Part shown: positions 1 to 8,543 of the stretch, piece by piece | Numbering within the stretch: position 1 is the first letter of the stretch | Layout: each line of letters begins with the position of its first letter | NCBI GenBank assembly: GCA_027489375.1 | Contig: JAIXZW010000021.1 | Span: forward strand, 124,001-188,000 | DNA length: 64,000 nt | Source of the DNA: Paracoccaceae bacterium | GTDB taxonomy: Bacteria; Pseudomonadota; Alphaproteobacteria; Rhodobacterales; Rhodobacteraceae | Direction of reading: 5' to 3' | Notes under the pieces: model-generated | Database searches by the model: none | What the model saw: only the letters and a program-made list of their open reading frames with translations | What the model was told of the DNA's origin: nothing | Translations under genes and position numbers: made by a program

Positions 1-1468
1 CGATGGTGTCGGTATCCGCCGACGACCCCGTCACGATCCGCCCGTCCTCTTCCAGCCGCACGCTCACGGTCGCCTGCGCATCGGTGCCTTCGGTCACGGC
101 GGCCACCTGATAGACCTGCAACCGCGCCTTGTGCGGGAACAGCATCTTCACGCAGTTGAAGGCCGCATCGACAGGCCCGTCACCCGTCGCGTCGATGCTG
201 TGATCCACCCCGTCGATGGACAGCACCATATCCGCCTCTTGCGGCCCGTCCGTCCCGCAGACCACGCGCAGCTTCTTGAGCACCAGCGTGTCATGCGCAT
301 CCATCGTCGCCTCGTCGGCCACCAGCGCGATCAGGTCGTCGTCATAGACTTCCTTCTTGCGGTCGGCCAAAGCCTTGAAGCGCACGAAGACATCGTTGAG
401 TTGGTTGTCCGCCAGCTCGAACCCCAACTCCTTGAGCTTCGCGCGCAGCGCGGCACGCCCCGAATGCTTGCCCATCGCGATGTTCTTCTGGTTCAACCCG
501 ATATCCTCGGGGCGCATGATCTCGAACGTCTCGACGTTCTTGAGCACGCCGTCCTGATGGATGCCGCTTTCGTGCAGGAAGGCGTTCTTGCCGACGATGG
601 CCTTGTTGAACTGCACGGCAAAGCCCGACACCGACGCCACGCGCCGCGACAGGTTCATGATCTTCGTCGTGTCGATCCCGGTGCGATAGGGCAGGATGTC
701 ATTGCGCACCTTCATCGCCATGACGACCTCTTCCAGCGCGGTATTCCCCGCCCGCTCGCCCAGACCGTTGATCGTGCATTCGATCTGCCGCGCGCCCGCT
801 TCCACAGCGGCCAGCGAATTGGCGGTCGCCATACCAAGGTCGTTGTGGCAATGCGTGGCAAAGATGATCTGGTCCGCGCCCGGCACCCGCTCCAGAAGCA
901 TGCGGATGATCTTGGCGCTTTCCATCGGATAGGTGTAGCCCACCGTGTCGGGGATGTTGATCGTCGTCGCCCCCGCCTTGATCGCGATCTCGACCACGCG
1001 GCACAGGTAATCGGCTTCCGTCCGCGTCGCATCCATCGGCGACCACTGCACGTTGTCGCACAGGTTGCGCGCATGGGTCACGGTGTCATGGATACGCTCC
1101 GCCATCTGGTCCATGTCGAGGTTCGGGATGGCCCGATGCAGCGGCGAGGTGCCGATGAACGTGTGGATGCGCGGGGATTTGGCGTGTTTCACCGCCTCCC
1201 AGCAGCGGTCGATATCCTTGTAATTCGCCCGCGCCAGACCGCAGATCGTCGAATTCTTCGACCGTTTCGCAATCTCGGACACGGCGTTGAAATCGCCTTC
1301 GGACGCGATGGGGAAGCCCGCTTCGATGATATCGACGCCCATTTCGTCCAGCAGGCCCGCGATCTCGAGCTTTTCTTCATGGGTCATGGTCGCACCGGGC
1401 GATTGCTCGCCATCGCGGAGTGTGGTGTCGAAAATCAGAACGCGGGGTTGCGAGGTCTTGTCGGTCAT
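1..1468 (-). CDS. leuA: 2-isopropylmalate synthase, 3' end cut by window edge
   Basis: This enzyme condenses 2-oxoisovalerate with acetyl-CoA, the first committed step of leucine synthesis. About 489 residues are visible, starting at the ATG at 1468, which has AAAGGA about 10 nt upstream. The DTTLRDGEQSPGA motif lies at residues 14-26 and the HCHND metal-binding motif near residue 206. The C-terminal allosteric LeuA dimer domain begins near residue 390 and runs off the left edge, so the stop codon is not seen. Citramalate synthase is a close relative, but the layout and regulatory domain fit LeuA better. Confidence 0.95.
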   Translation of the reverse strand, partial: MTDKTSQPRVLIFDTTLRDGEQSPGATMTHEEKLEIAGLLDEMGVDIIEAGFPIASEGDFNAVSEIAKRSKNSTICGLARANYKDIDRCWEAVKHAKSPRIHTFIGTSPLHRAIPNLDMDQMAERIHDTVTHARNLCDNVQWSPMDATRTEADYLCRVVEIAIKAGATTINIPDTVGYTYPMESAKIIRMLLERVPGADQIIFATHCHNDLGMATANSLAAVEAGARQIECTINGLGERAGNTALEEVVMAMKVRNDILPYRTGIDTTKIMNLSRRVASVSGFAVQFNKAIVGKNAFLHESGIHQDGVLKNVETFEIMRPEDIGLNQKNIAMGKHSGRAALRAKLKELGFELADNQLNDVFVRFKALADRKKEVYDDDLIALVADEATMDAHDTLVLKKLRVVCGTDGPQEADMVLSIDGVDHSIDATGDGPVDAAFNCVKMLFPHKARLQVYQVAAVTEGTDAQATVSVRLEEDGRIVTGSSADTDTI

Positions 1469-1472
1469 GGGA

Positions 1473-1580
1473 TCAGTCCTTTGAATTCCTTGGCTTCTTT
1501 CCTTGTCGGGCGCTTGTCACCTCCGAGCGGTCGCGCCCAAGGGCACGCTCAGAGGCGGCTAAGAAGGAGAAGAAGCGCAT
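1473..1580 (-). CDS. Possible 35-residue leader ORF upstream of leuA
   Basis: An ATG-initiated frame of 35 codons starts MRFFSFLAASERAL and stops four nucleotides before the leuA ATG. It overlaps hairpins that could act in attenuation. It has no run of leucine codons and only a poor ribosome binding site, so it does not match the classical leucine attenuator. It may be a chance frame. Confidence 0.25.
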   Translation of the reverse strand: MRFFSFLAASERALGRDRSEVTSARQGKKPRNSKD

Positions 1581-1606
1581 GACGGACCGGGGCGCCGATG
1601 GCGCCC
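1525..1606 (-). promoter_or_regulatory. Hairpins in the leuA leader
   Basis: GGGCGCC (1590-1596) pairs with GGCGCCC (1600-1606) around a 3-nt loop. A second imperfect stem pairs GAGCG (1525-1529) with CGCTC (1546-1550) and GCCC (1535-1538) with GGGC (1541-1544). They sit in the 110 nt before the leuA start and could form alternative leader structures. The regulatory role is inferred. Confidence 0.35.
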
Positions 1607-1699
1607 GTCTGCGATGCGATATGCTGGTCCCGTGTCATGCCGGCGACGATTACCGAAGCTTTGCGCCAAGGCAAGACGAAAAAAGCGTTTCTCGTCATG

Positions 1700-1770
1700 G
1701 CACGGCCAAAGCGGCCGTGCGCCAAATTTCTTCAGAAGAAATTTGCCAAAAGCTTTCAGAAAGCTTTTGG
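1700..1770. repeat. Three back-to-back perfect hairpins
   Basis: Three inverted repeats follow each other almost without spacer. GCACGGCC/GGCCGTGC (1700-1720) has a 5-nt loop, CAAATTTCTT/AAGAAATTTG (1723-1745) has loop CAG, and CCAAAAGCTTT/AAAGCTTTTGG (1746-1770) has loop CAG. They lie just past the stop of the leftward PfkB kinase gene and so could terminate its transcript. The rest of the 310-base gap 1469-1778 holds only the leuA leader. Confidence 0.7.
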
Positions 1771-1778
1771 ACCAAGCC

Positions 1779-2762
1779 TCAGATCAGCCCTTCCTTGCGG
1801 AACAGCACCTTCAGATCCGCCTCGGGCCGCGCCCCGAAATGGCTGATCACCTCGGCCGCCGCCACGCAGCCCATGCGCCCCGCCACGCCCAAGGCCTGCC
1901 CCGTCGCCAGCCCGTAAAGGAACCCCGCCGCGAACAGATCGCCCGCCCCCGTCGCATCGATCGGCACCACGCGCCGCACCGGAACCGTCGCCGTCTCCTC
2001 GCCACGGACAAGGATCACCTCGTCCCCCGACCGCGTGCAGACCACCACGCCCGCATCCCGCGCCGCCTGCTCCAAGGCGCTCGACAGGTCGGTCTGATAC
2101 AGCGACGCCCACTCGTGCTCGTTCCCGATCACGTAATCGAGGTCCTTCACCAACCGGCGAAAGTCATCCCGGTGCCGGTCCACGCAGAACGGGTCCGACA
2201 GCGCGATCCCCGCCTTTCCCCCCGCCGCACGGCATAAGCGTGCCGCCCGTTCGAAGGCCGCCTTCCCCTTGGGCTTGTCGTAAAGATACCCTTCAAGGAA
2301 GAGGAACGCCGCCTCCCCCGCCACATCGTCGGCCACATCCTCGGGCCCCAGCTCGGACGAGATGCCGAGATAGGTGTTCATCGACCGCTCCCCGTCCGGC
2401 GAGACGAAGATCATCGAACGCGAGGTCGGCAATTCCCCCCCCGCGACCGGCGCATTGGGGAAATCCGTCCCGCTCTCGGCCATCGACCGCGCATAGAACC
2501 GCCCCAGCGCATCGTCATGCACCCGCCCGATGAAGGCCGTCCGCAGCCCCAGATTGCCAAGCCCCGCAATCGTATTCGCCACCGACCCGCCGGGAGCCTG
2601 CACCCGCTCCTTCATCGCGGCGTAGAGCACCTCGCCCCGCTCGCGCTCGACAAGCTGCATGATGCCCTTCTCGATCCCCATCATCTCGATGAAATTGTCA
2701 TCTCCTTGCGTGAACACATCGACGATGGCATTGCCGATGCCGATCACATCATACTTCTTCAT
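1779..2762 (-). CDS. PfkB-family carbohydrate/adenosine kinase
   Basis: A ribokinase-fold kinase of 327 residues transfers phosphate from ATP to a sugar or nucleoside. The N-terminal PfkB signature APGGSVANT lies at residues 56-64, and the C-terminal signature DATGAGD, with the catalytic Asp and anion hole, lies at 269-275. I chose the ATG at 2762 because GAGGAA lies 8 nt before it. An in-frame ATG 15 nt upstream has no such site. The gene overlaps the end of nth by 14 bp, so the two are probably cotranscribed. It resembles the alphaproteobacterial adenosine-kinase-like branch, but the substrate cannot be fixed from sequence. Confidence 0.85.
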   Translation of the reverse strand: MKKYDVIGIGNAIVDVFTQGDDNFIEMMGIEKGIMQLVERERGEVLYAAMKERVQAPGGSVANTIAGLGNLGLRTAFIGRVHDDALGRFYARSMAESGTDFPNAPVAGGELPTSRSMIFVSPDGERSMNTYLGISSELGPEDVADDVAGEAAFLFLEGYLYDKPKGKAAFERAARLCRAAGGKAGIALSDPFCVDRHRDDFRRLVKDLDYVIGNEHEWASLYQTDLSSALEQAARDAGVVVCTRSGDEVILVRGEETATVPVRRVVPIDATGAGDLFAAGFLYGLATGQALGVAGRMGCVAAAEVISHFGARPEADLKVLFRKEGLI

Positions 2763-3402
2763 CGGTCTTTTCCTCATACAGACACAGATCGCGGATCGGG
2801 CAGATGCCGCATTTGGGTTTACGCGCGATGCAGATATACCGCCCGTGCAGGATCAGCCAGTGATGCGCGTGCAACTGGAACTCGGCGGGAACATTGTCCT
2901 CGACCGCCCGCTCCACCGCGCTTTCATCCTTGCCCGGTGCAATCCCCGTCCGGTTGCCCACGCGGAAGATATGCGTATCCACCGCCTGCGCGGGCTGGCG
3001 GAACCACATGTTCAGCACGACATTCGCCGTCTTGCGCCCCACACCGGGCAGCGATTGCAGCGCCGCCCGGCTCGACGGCACGACCGAGCCGTAATCCTCG
3101 ACCAATATCCGCGACAGCTTGATCACGTTCTTGGCCTTGTTGCGGTAAAGGCCGATGGTCTTGATATAGTCGATCAACCCGTCCTCGCCCAAGGCGAGCA
3201 TCTTCTCCGGCGTATCGGCCACCTGAAACAACGGTCCCGTCGCACGGTTCACCCCCGCATCCGTCGCCTGCGCCGAAAGCGCCACGGCGACCAGCAGGGT
3301 AAAGGCGTTCACATGGTGCAATTCCCCCTTCGGCTCCGGCTCGATCGCCTGAAACCGCGTGAAGACCTCGCGCATCTCTGCATATGTCAACTGCCGCACC
3401 AT
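2749..3402 (-). CDS. nth: Endonuclease III
   Basis: This bifunctional DNA glycosylase/AP lyase removes oxidised pyrimidines in base-excision repair. In the 217-residue product the helix-hairpin-helix LPGVGRKTANVV carries the catalytic Lys, and VDTHIFRV carries the catalytic Asp. Four cysteines with spacing C-x6-C-x2-C-x5-C near the C-terminus bind the [4Fe-4S] cluster. I chose the ATG at 3402, which gives a length close to E. coli Nth. An in-frame TTG at 3438 would add 12 residues. The gene diverges from another DNA repair gene (3519) and overlaps the downstream kinase gene. Confidence 0.95.
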   Translation of the reverse strand: MVRQLTYAEMREVFTRFQAIEPEPKGELHHVNAFTLLVAVALSAQATDAGVNRATGPLFQVADTPEKMLALGEDGLIDYIKTIGLYRNKAKNVIKLSRILVEDYGSVVPSSRAALQSLPGVGRKTANVVLNMWFRQPAQAVDTHIFRVGNRTGIAPGKDESAVERAVEDNVPAEFQLHAHHWLILHGRYICIARKPKCGICPIRDLCLYEEKTDEEV

Positions 3403-3518
3403 GCCCGCGGGCTTAAGCGAGCCTTGCCCGTCCGGCAAGCCCCCGCCACGAAACCCGCAGAATTCGGGTCGCCGGACCGCGCCCCGCTGCCTATGGTTGG
3501 CCGCGATAGGAGCCTGCC

Positions 3519-4352
3519 ATGACCGACCAAAGCCCCAGCTACCACTATTCCGTCATCGCCCGCGCCCTGCGCGAGATCGACGCGGGCGGACCCGCGCTCA
3601 CCCTCGACGCGCTCGCCGCCCGCATGGACATGAGCCCCGCGCATTTCCAGCGCGTCTTTACCCAATGGGTCGGCGTCTCGCCCAAACGCTACCAGCAATA
3701 CCTCGCCCTCGACCACGCCCGCCGCCTTCTGGCCGAACGCTTCACCACGCTTGAAACCGCGCTTGCCACGGGCCTGTCGGGCAGCGGCCGCCTGCATGAC
3801 CTCTTCGTCAAATGGGAGGCGATGTCGCCCGGCGATTACGCCAAAGGCGGCGCGGGGCTGACGATCCGCCACGGCTGGTTCGACACCCCCTTCGGACGCA
3901 CCGTCGCGATGGGAACGGATCGCGGCATCTGCGGCATGGGCTTCGCCGCCGAAATGGGCGAGGGCGCGGCGTATGACGACCTGATCCGCCGCTGGCCCGC
4001 CGCCACCTATGTCGAAGACGCAGCCACCCTTGCCCCGTGGGTCGCCGCCGCCTTCGGGGCCAAGGGCGAGGTGCCGCTCCACCTCATCGGCGCCCCCTTC
4101 CAGATCAAGGTCTGGGAGGCGCTGCTCCACGTCCCCACCGGCCATGTCACCAGCTATTCCGAACTCGCCCAAGCCGTCGGCCACCCCAAAGCCGTGCGCG
4201 CCGTCGGCACCGCCGTGGGCCGCAACCCCGTCTCCTTCCTCATCCCCTGCCACCGCGCCCTGCGCAAAACGGGCGAGCTTGGCGGCTACCACTGGGGTAT
4301 TCCCGTCAAACGCGCCATCCTTGCGTGGGAATCCGCCCGCACCGGAATGTGA
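3519..4352 (+). CDS. AraC-type HTH fused to O6-alkylguanine-DNA methyltransferase (Ada-like)
   Basis: The 277-residue protein joins an AraC-type helix-turn-helix (about residues 25-110) to a methylated-DNA-protein cysteine methyltransferase domain (about 115-275). The acceptor Cys244 lies in PCHR. It corresponds to Ada without the N-terminal zinc domain that repairs methylphosphotriesters, so methylphosphotriester sensing as in E. coli Ada is not expected. It should repair O6-alkylguanine and may act as a regulator. It is divergent from nth. Confidence 0.92.
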   Translation: MTDQSPSYHYSVIARALREIDAGGPALTLDALAARMDMSPAHFQRVFTQWVGVSPKRYQQYLALDHARRLLAERFTTLETALATGLSGSGRLHDLFVKWEAMSPGDYAKGGAGLTIRHGWFDTPFGRTVAMGTDRGICGMGFAAEMGEGAAYDDLIRRWPAATYVEDAATLAPWVAAAFGAKGEVPLHLIGAPFQIKVWEALLHVPTGHVTSYSELAQAVGHPKAVRAVGTAVGRNPVSFLIPCHRALRKTGELGGYHWGIPVKRAILAWESARTGM

Positions 4353-4468
4353 TTGGGCGGAAACCTGCCAAAAGGCGGGCGGGCCTATCTGCCTGCGTTA
4401 ACCACTGGTATATCCTCGCCCGCAAGCCCGACGCACGGGCCAGAATAACATGACGAGGCGTTAGACCC

Positions 4469-5134
4469 ATGAGCATCAAGATCACCCTCTCCCTTTCGGC
4501 CATCGCCCTGCTTGGCCTCACCGCCTGCACCGACCCGAACTATGCACGCGGCACGGATTCCGTGGCGACCAACCCCAACGCCAACCGCAACGCGGGTGCA
4601 GTGATCGGCGGGCTTCTCGGCGCCGCGGCAGGCGCGAATGCCGATGACGACAGCTTCGCCAAGGCCATCGTCGGCGGTGCCATCGGTGCCGCCGTGGGCG
4701 GGGCCATCGGCAATTCGCTCGACCAGCAGGCCGCCGAACTTCGCAGCATCAACAGCTCGTTCGGCGTGACCAACATGGGCGACTACCTCGTCGTCAACAT
4801 GCCGCAAGACGTGCTCTTCGCCGTCGACAGCGCCGCCCTGCGCCCCGACCTGATGCGCGACATCAAATCCATCGCGGGCAACCTCCAGCGCTACCCGAAC
4901 AGCCAGATCCAGATCGTCGGCCACACCGACAACACCGGCTCCGCCGCCTACAATCAGGATCTCTCGCAGCGCCGCGCCGTTTCGGTGGCACAGGTGCTGC
5001 GCGAAAGCGGTGTGCCCAACGCCCGCATCGCCGCCTTCGGACGGGGCGAGGACCAGCCCATCGCCTCCAACCTCACCGAACAGGGCCGCGCCCAGAACCG
5101 TCGCGTGGAAATCATCATCCGCCCGAACATGTGA
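4469..5134 (+). CDS. OmpA-family lipoprotein with glycine-zipper segment
   Basis: The signal peptide ends in the lipobox LTAC with Cys20, so the mature protein is lipidated and probably sits in the outer membrane. A glycine/alanine-rich zipper segment (about residues 42-80, GAVIGGLLGAAAG and GGAIGAAVGGAIG) is followed by an OmpA-like peptidoglycan-binding domain (about 105-221, with VGHTDNTGSA and QRRA). The architecture is that of YiaD-like proteins. At 221 residues it is complete, and a strong terminator follows it. Confidence 0.9.
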   Translation: MSIKITLSLSAIALLGLTACTDPNYARGTDSVATNPNANRNAGAVIGGLLGAAAGANADDDSFAKAIVGGAIGAAVGGAIGNSLDQQAAELRSINSSFGVTNMGDYLVVNMPQDVLFAVDSAALRPDLMRDIKSIAGNLQRYPNSQIQIVGHTDNTGSAAYNQDLSQRRAVSVAQVLRESGVPNARIAAFGRGEDQPIASNLTEQGRAQNRRVEIIIRPNM

Positions 5135-5167
5135 CCCCCTGCGCGGCAGTGGCATCATCGCACGCCC

Positions 5168-5205
5168 GCAAAGGCCGGACCCCGCGTCCGGCCTTTGCCA
5201 TTTCT
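5168..5205 (+). terminator. Rho-independent terminator after the OmpA-like gene
   Basis: A perfect 13-bp stem, GCAAAGGCCGGAC (5168-5180) with GTCCGGCCTTTGC (5186-5198), has a 5-nt loop and is followed by CATTTCTT. Confidence 0.85.
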
Positions 5206-5235
5206 TAACGAACGAGGGGGGTGAGTGACGTCGCG

Positions 5236-5253
5236 TCTGCATCACCTGTGCAT
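5236..5253 (-). promoter_or_regulatory. 11-bp-spaced direct repeat (ATGCACA type), gntR upstream copy
   Basis: On the minus strand ATGCACA, four bases and ATGCAGA follow one another, so TGCA recurs every 11 bp. Twenty-three bases around it (5232-5254) are identical, in inverse orientation, to the site upstream of mch at 54371-54393. It lies about 75 bp before the gntR start. The spacing resembles binding sites of OmpR/PhoB-type response regulators, which is an inference. Confidence 0.55.
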
Positions 5254-5291
5254 CCGCGATTGGCGCCTTTAACGTTGTGAAACGCCGGATT

Positions 5292-5310
5292 TGGTCATAG
5301 ATTCAGACCA
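5292..5310. promoter_or_regulatory. Possible autoregulatory operator of gntR
   Basis: TGGTC (5292-5296) and GACCA (5306-5310) form an inverted repeat 16 bp before the gntR start. TGGT/ACCA half-sites are usual for FadR/PdhR-type regulators, but the 9-bp spacer is longer than usual. The call is weak. Confidence 0.25.
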
Positions 5311-5325
5311 CATAGCGGGGGTGCC

Positions 5326-6093
5326 ATGCCGTTCCAGAAAGTGCTTACCGAAAAGTTATCGCAAAGCGTCGTCCGCCAGATCGAACTCCTCGTCCTGCGC
5401 GGAATCCTCCGCCCCGGCGAACGCCTGCCCTCGGAACGCGAACTGTCCGAACGCATGGCCGTCTCGCGCCCCTCTTTGCGCGAAGCCATCGCCGACCTGT
5501 CCGAACGCGGTCTTCTGACCGCCCGCCCCAACGCGGGCATCTACGTGGCCGAAGTCCTCGGCTCCGCCTTTTCACCTGCTTTGGTTGATCTTTTTTCCCG
5601 CCACGACGAAGCGGTCTTCGACTACCTCGCCTTCCGCCGCGACATGGAAGGACTGGCCGCCGAACGCGCCGCAAGGCTCGGTTCCGACACCGACCTCGCG
5701 GTCGTGGCCACCATTTTCGAGAAGATGGAAGCCGCCCATTCCAAACGCGACCCCTCGGACGAGGCCGCTCTGGACGCCCAGTTCCACATGGCCATCATCG
5801 AAGCCAGCCACAACGTCGTCATGCTGCACATGATGCGGTCGATGTTCGACCTCTTGCGGCAGGGGGTCTTCTACAACAGGCAGATGCTCTTCAAGGCCCG
5901 AACCACTAGGGATGTCCTCCTTAACCAGCACCGCGCGATAAACGCAGCCCTCCAGTCCCGCGATCCCGCCGCCGCAAGGGCTGCCGTCGAAGCCCATCTC
6001 GGCTTCGTCGCGGAAGCGCTCGGCGATCAGCTAAAGGCCGACCGTTTCGAAGAAATCGCCCGCCAAAGGCTGGAACACGAACGCGCGCGCTAG
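5326..6093 (+). CDS. GntR-family transcriptional regulator, FadR/FCD subfamily
   Basis: The 255-residue protein has a winged helix-turn-helix (about residues 10-75, with [16 protein letters not shown] and SRPSLREAI) and a C-terminal FCD ligand-binding domain (about 95-235). Members such as PdhR, LldR and AkgR sense carboxylic acids. Its target is not evident. The 3' end overlaps the convergent plsY gene by 4 bp. The upstream region contains the 11-bp-spaced repeat shared with mch. Confidence 0.88.
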   Translation: MPFQKVLTEKLSQSVVRQIELLVLRGILRPGERLPSERELSERMAVSRPSLREAIADLSERGLLTARPNAGIYVAEVLGSAFSPALVDLFSRHDEAVFDYLAFRRDMEGLAAERAARLGSDTDLAVVATIFEKMEAAHSKRDPSDEAALDAQFHMAIIEASHNVVMLHMMRSMFDLLRQGVFYNRQMLFKARTTRDVLLNQHRAINAALQSRDPAAARAAVEAHLGFVAEALGDQLKADRFEEIARQRLEHERAR

Positions 6094-6701
6094 GCCTTTT
6101 TCTTCCCGATCCGCGGCTCCGTCCCGTCCCGCAACCGCCGGATGTTGGCCGCATGCCGCAGCCAGACCAACGCCGCCAGAAGCGTGGCCAGCAACACCAT
6201 CTCGTCCTGCTCGAACAGGATCAGCCAGACAGGGGCCAATGCCGCAGCGACCAGCGCGGAAAGCGAGGAAATCCGCGAAAAGAGGGCTGTCGCAGCCCAT
6301 GTCGCACAGACCGCCAGCCCCGCAGGCCACGCCAGCGCCAGCAGCGTCCCGATAAAGGTCGCAACCCCCTTGCCACCCTTGAACCGCAGCCAGACGGGGA
6401 AAAGATGGCCAAGAAAGGACGCCAGCGCCGCCACCTGCGCGGCATCCGGCCCGACCAGCGCACGGGCGATCAGCACCGCGATCCCCCCCTTGCCCGCATC
6501 CAGCAAAAGAGTGGCAAGCGCGGCAGGCTTGTTCCCCGTCCGCAACACATTGGTCGCCCCGATGTTGCCCGACCCGATGGCCCGCAAATCCCCCAGCCCT
6601 AAGGCGCGGGTGATCACCATACCAAAGGGGATGGACCCAAGGAAATAAGCCAAAACCGCAATAAGGATCAGGGCGAAAGGGGCGCTTGAAAAATCGGGCA
6701 T
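6090..6701 (-). CDS. plsY: Acyl-phosphate:glycerol-3-phosphate acyltransferase
   Basis: PlsY makes lysophosphatidic acid from acyl-phosphate and glycerol-3-phosphate at the inner membrane. The conserved loops [18 protein letters not shown] and FKGGKGVAT are present among several hydrophobic segments. I chose the ATG at 6701. A GTG at 6710 overlapping the upstream stop codon is an alternative. The gene follows the dihydroorotase-like gene with essentially no gap, so it is probably in the same transcript. Confidence 0.95.
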   Translation of the reverse strand: MPDFSSAPFALILIAVLAYFLGSIPFGMVITRALGLGDLRAIGSGNIGATNVLRTGNKPAALATLLLDAGKGGIAVLIARALVGPDAAQVAALASFLGHLFPVWLRFKGGKGVATFIGTLLALAWPAGLAVCATWAATALFSRISSLSALVAAALAPVWLILFEQDEMVLLATLLAALVWLRHAANIRRLRDGTEPRIGKKKA

Positions 6702-6706
6702 GACCG

Positions 6707-7978
6707 TCACGCTTTGAAGACCTGCGTCCCGGCGACGAAGGTAGCAAGCACCTTACCCTCCATCCGCTGCCCGTCAAACGGCGTGTTCTTCGACTTCGAC
6801 CGCAGGGTGAAGCGGTCCATGACGAACGGCGCATGGGGGTCGAACAGCACCAGATCGGCGGGCGCCCCGACCTCCATCCGCCCCTGCGGCAGGCCAAGGC
6901 GGCGGGCGGGGTTCAGCGACAGGGCGCGGAACAGGGCGGGCAGGTCGATATGCCCCGCATGGAACAGCCGCATCGCCGCCGGAAGCAGCGTTTCCAGCGC
7001 CACGGCACCCGATGCCGCCTCTTCGAAAGGCAGGCGCTTCGATTCCTCGTCGGCGGGGGTGTGCATCGAGGAAATCGTGTCGATCAAACCGCTTGCCACC
7101 GCTTCGACCATCGCCAGACGGTCCTCTTCCGACCTGAGCGGCGGGGTGAATTTGAAGAAGGTCCGGTAGTCGCCCACGTCGATCTCGTTCAGCGTCAGGT
7201 GGTGGATCGACGTCCCCGCCGTCACGTCCAGCCCCTGCGCCTTGGCCCGTTCCAGCGCGGGCAGGCTGCGGGAGGTGGTGATCTGGTCCGCATGATACCG
7301 CGCCCCCGTCATCTCGATGAGCGCGAGGTCACGGTCCAGCCCCATCCGCTCGGCAATCGGCGACACGGCGGGCAACCCGCGGAGCGAGGCGAACTTGCCG
7401 CTCGTCGCAGCACCTCCCTTGGACAGGCCCGGTTCCTGCGGATGTCCGATCACCAGCGCGCCAAGACTGCGCGCATAGGTCAGCGCCCGCGACAAAGCCT
7501 TGGTATCGCTGGAAACATTGAAGGCATCGGTAAAGGCGACCGCACCTGCATCCAGAAGAAAGCCGATCTCGGTCATCTCCCGCCCCTCGCGGCCCTTGGT
7601 CAGGGCGGCCATGTGGCGGATGCGGACGGGGCTTGCCTCGGCGGCGCGGCGGGTCACGAATTCCAGCGTTTCGGGCGTGTCGATGGCGGGCAGGGTGTCG
7701 GGCCGCGCGACGATGGTGGTCACGCCACCCGCCGCCGCCGCCAGCCCTGCCGAGCGGAAGGATTCCTTGTGCCGCTCGCCCGGTTCGCCGACCTTGACCC
7801 CGATGTCGACGATGCCGGGGGCAAGGTAATGCCCGCCGCAGTCAACCTCGGTCGCGCCCTTGGGCTTTGGTCCGTTGATCGCTGAAATCAGTCCCTTGGC
7901 AAGGGTGACAGAGCCTGTCGTCACGCTGCCGCCTGCCGGGTCGATGAGTTGTGCGTTGGTCAGGTAAAGCGTGGTCAT
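6707..7978 (-). CDS. Dihydroorotase-like protein lacking metal ligands (PyrC'/PyrX type)
   Basis: The 423-residue protein has the fold and length of type I dihydroorotase, but the zinc-binding His-x-His of the family is replaced: residues 59-63 read IGVKV where active enzymes have a HVH-type motif. The late TDHAPH-type motif is replaced by SSMHTP. It probably has no dihydroorotase activity. In Pseudomonas the inactive PyrC' is a structural partner of aspartate carbamoyltransferase, and the pyrB gene two positions upstream fits that role. The start is the ATG at 7978. Confidence 0.85.
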   Translation of the reverse strand: MTTLYLTNAQLIDPAGGSVTTGSVTLAKGLISAINGPKPKGATEVDCGGHYLAPGIVDIGVKVGEPGERHKESFRSAGLAAAAGGVTTIVARPDTLPAIDTPETLEFVTRRAAEASPVRIRHMAALTKGREGREMTEIGFLLDAGAVAFTDAFNVSSDTKALSRALTYARSLGALVIGHPQEPGLSKGGAATSGKFASLRGLPAVSPIAERMGLDRDLALIEMTGARYHADQITTSRSLPALERAKAQGLDVTAGTSIHHLTLNEIDVGDYRTFFKFTPPLRSEEDRLAMVEAVASGLIDTISSMHTPADEESKRLPFEEAASGAVALETLLPAAMRLFHAGHIDLPALFRALSLNPARRLGLPQGRMEVGAPADLVLFDPHAPFVMDRFTLRSKSKNTPFDGQRMEGKVLATFVAGTQVFKA

Positions 7979-8015
7979 CGGGTGGTATCCCATCGGGTCA
8001 GGGCAGGGGGCGGCG

Positions 8016-8543
8016 TCATTTCGCCATCCAGATGAAAAGGGCGGTGAAGACGAACAGAAAGACCAGCACGCCCATCGCGACACGGCCCGACATGGCCGCG
8101 TCCGAGGGTTTTCCGCGCCCGCCCTCCAGCACGCCCTTGGCCGTCTCGGCAGCGGGCATGGGCATCGGCGGGGCGGCGGCGGGTTCGGCATAATGGCCGA
8201 TGAAACGCAGCGGCGGCTTGGGGTCGAAGCGCGTCCCGCCGTCGCCTAGCGCCGCGCGGAACACCATCAGAAGCCGTCCCTTGAGCGCATCGAGCATCGC
8301 CGCATCGGGGCCGACGGTGGCTTCATCCAGCCCGTTCGCCTCGGTCAGGTAGGTGGCAAGGCCGATCAGCTTGATCGTATCGGTATCCACCACCTCGACC
8401 TGCGCGGGGTCGAGCGGGTGGACCCCCAAAGCCGCCGCAAGGTCGCCGGAAAGAAAGGCGTCCACCTCGGCCTCGGGCAGGTCGATGGCGAACAGCCAGA
8501 CCGCCCTGTCCCGCGTAAGCGGTATGCGCAAAGGGTCGGTCAA
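8016..8543 (-). CDS. Uncharacterised protein with C-terminal membrane anchor, between pyrB and the dihydroorotase-like gene
   Basis: The 175-residue product has a soluble N-terminal region of about 110 residues, a Pro/Ala-rich linker and one hydrophobic segment at the very C-terminus ([18 protein letters not shown]). I do not recognise the domain. The start codon overlaps the pyrB stop by 4 bp (8540-8543), so translation is probably coupled to pyrB. Its position suggests a link to pyrimidine synthesis or simple operon hitchhiking. Confidence 0.75.
   Translation of the reverse strand: MTDPLRIPLTRDRAVWLFAIDLPEAEVDAFLSGDLAAALGVHPLDPAQVEVVDTDTIKLIGLATYLTEANGLDEATVGPDAAMLDALKGRLLMVFRAALGDGGTRFDPKPPLRFIGHYAEPAAAPPMPMPAAETAKGVLEGGRGKPSDAAMSGRVAMGVLVFLFVFTALFIWMAK

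Noticed and set aside
131-1582. Long open frame on the plus strand opposite leuA
   Set aside because: It is a codon-bias shadow of leuA in GC-rich DNA; its product is Arg/His-rich and resembles no family.
5326-6093. Naming the GntR gene akgR
   Set aside because: AkgR is a GntR-type TCA activator in Rhodobacter, but this gene is far from the TCA operons and I cannot show orthology from sequence alone.
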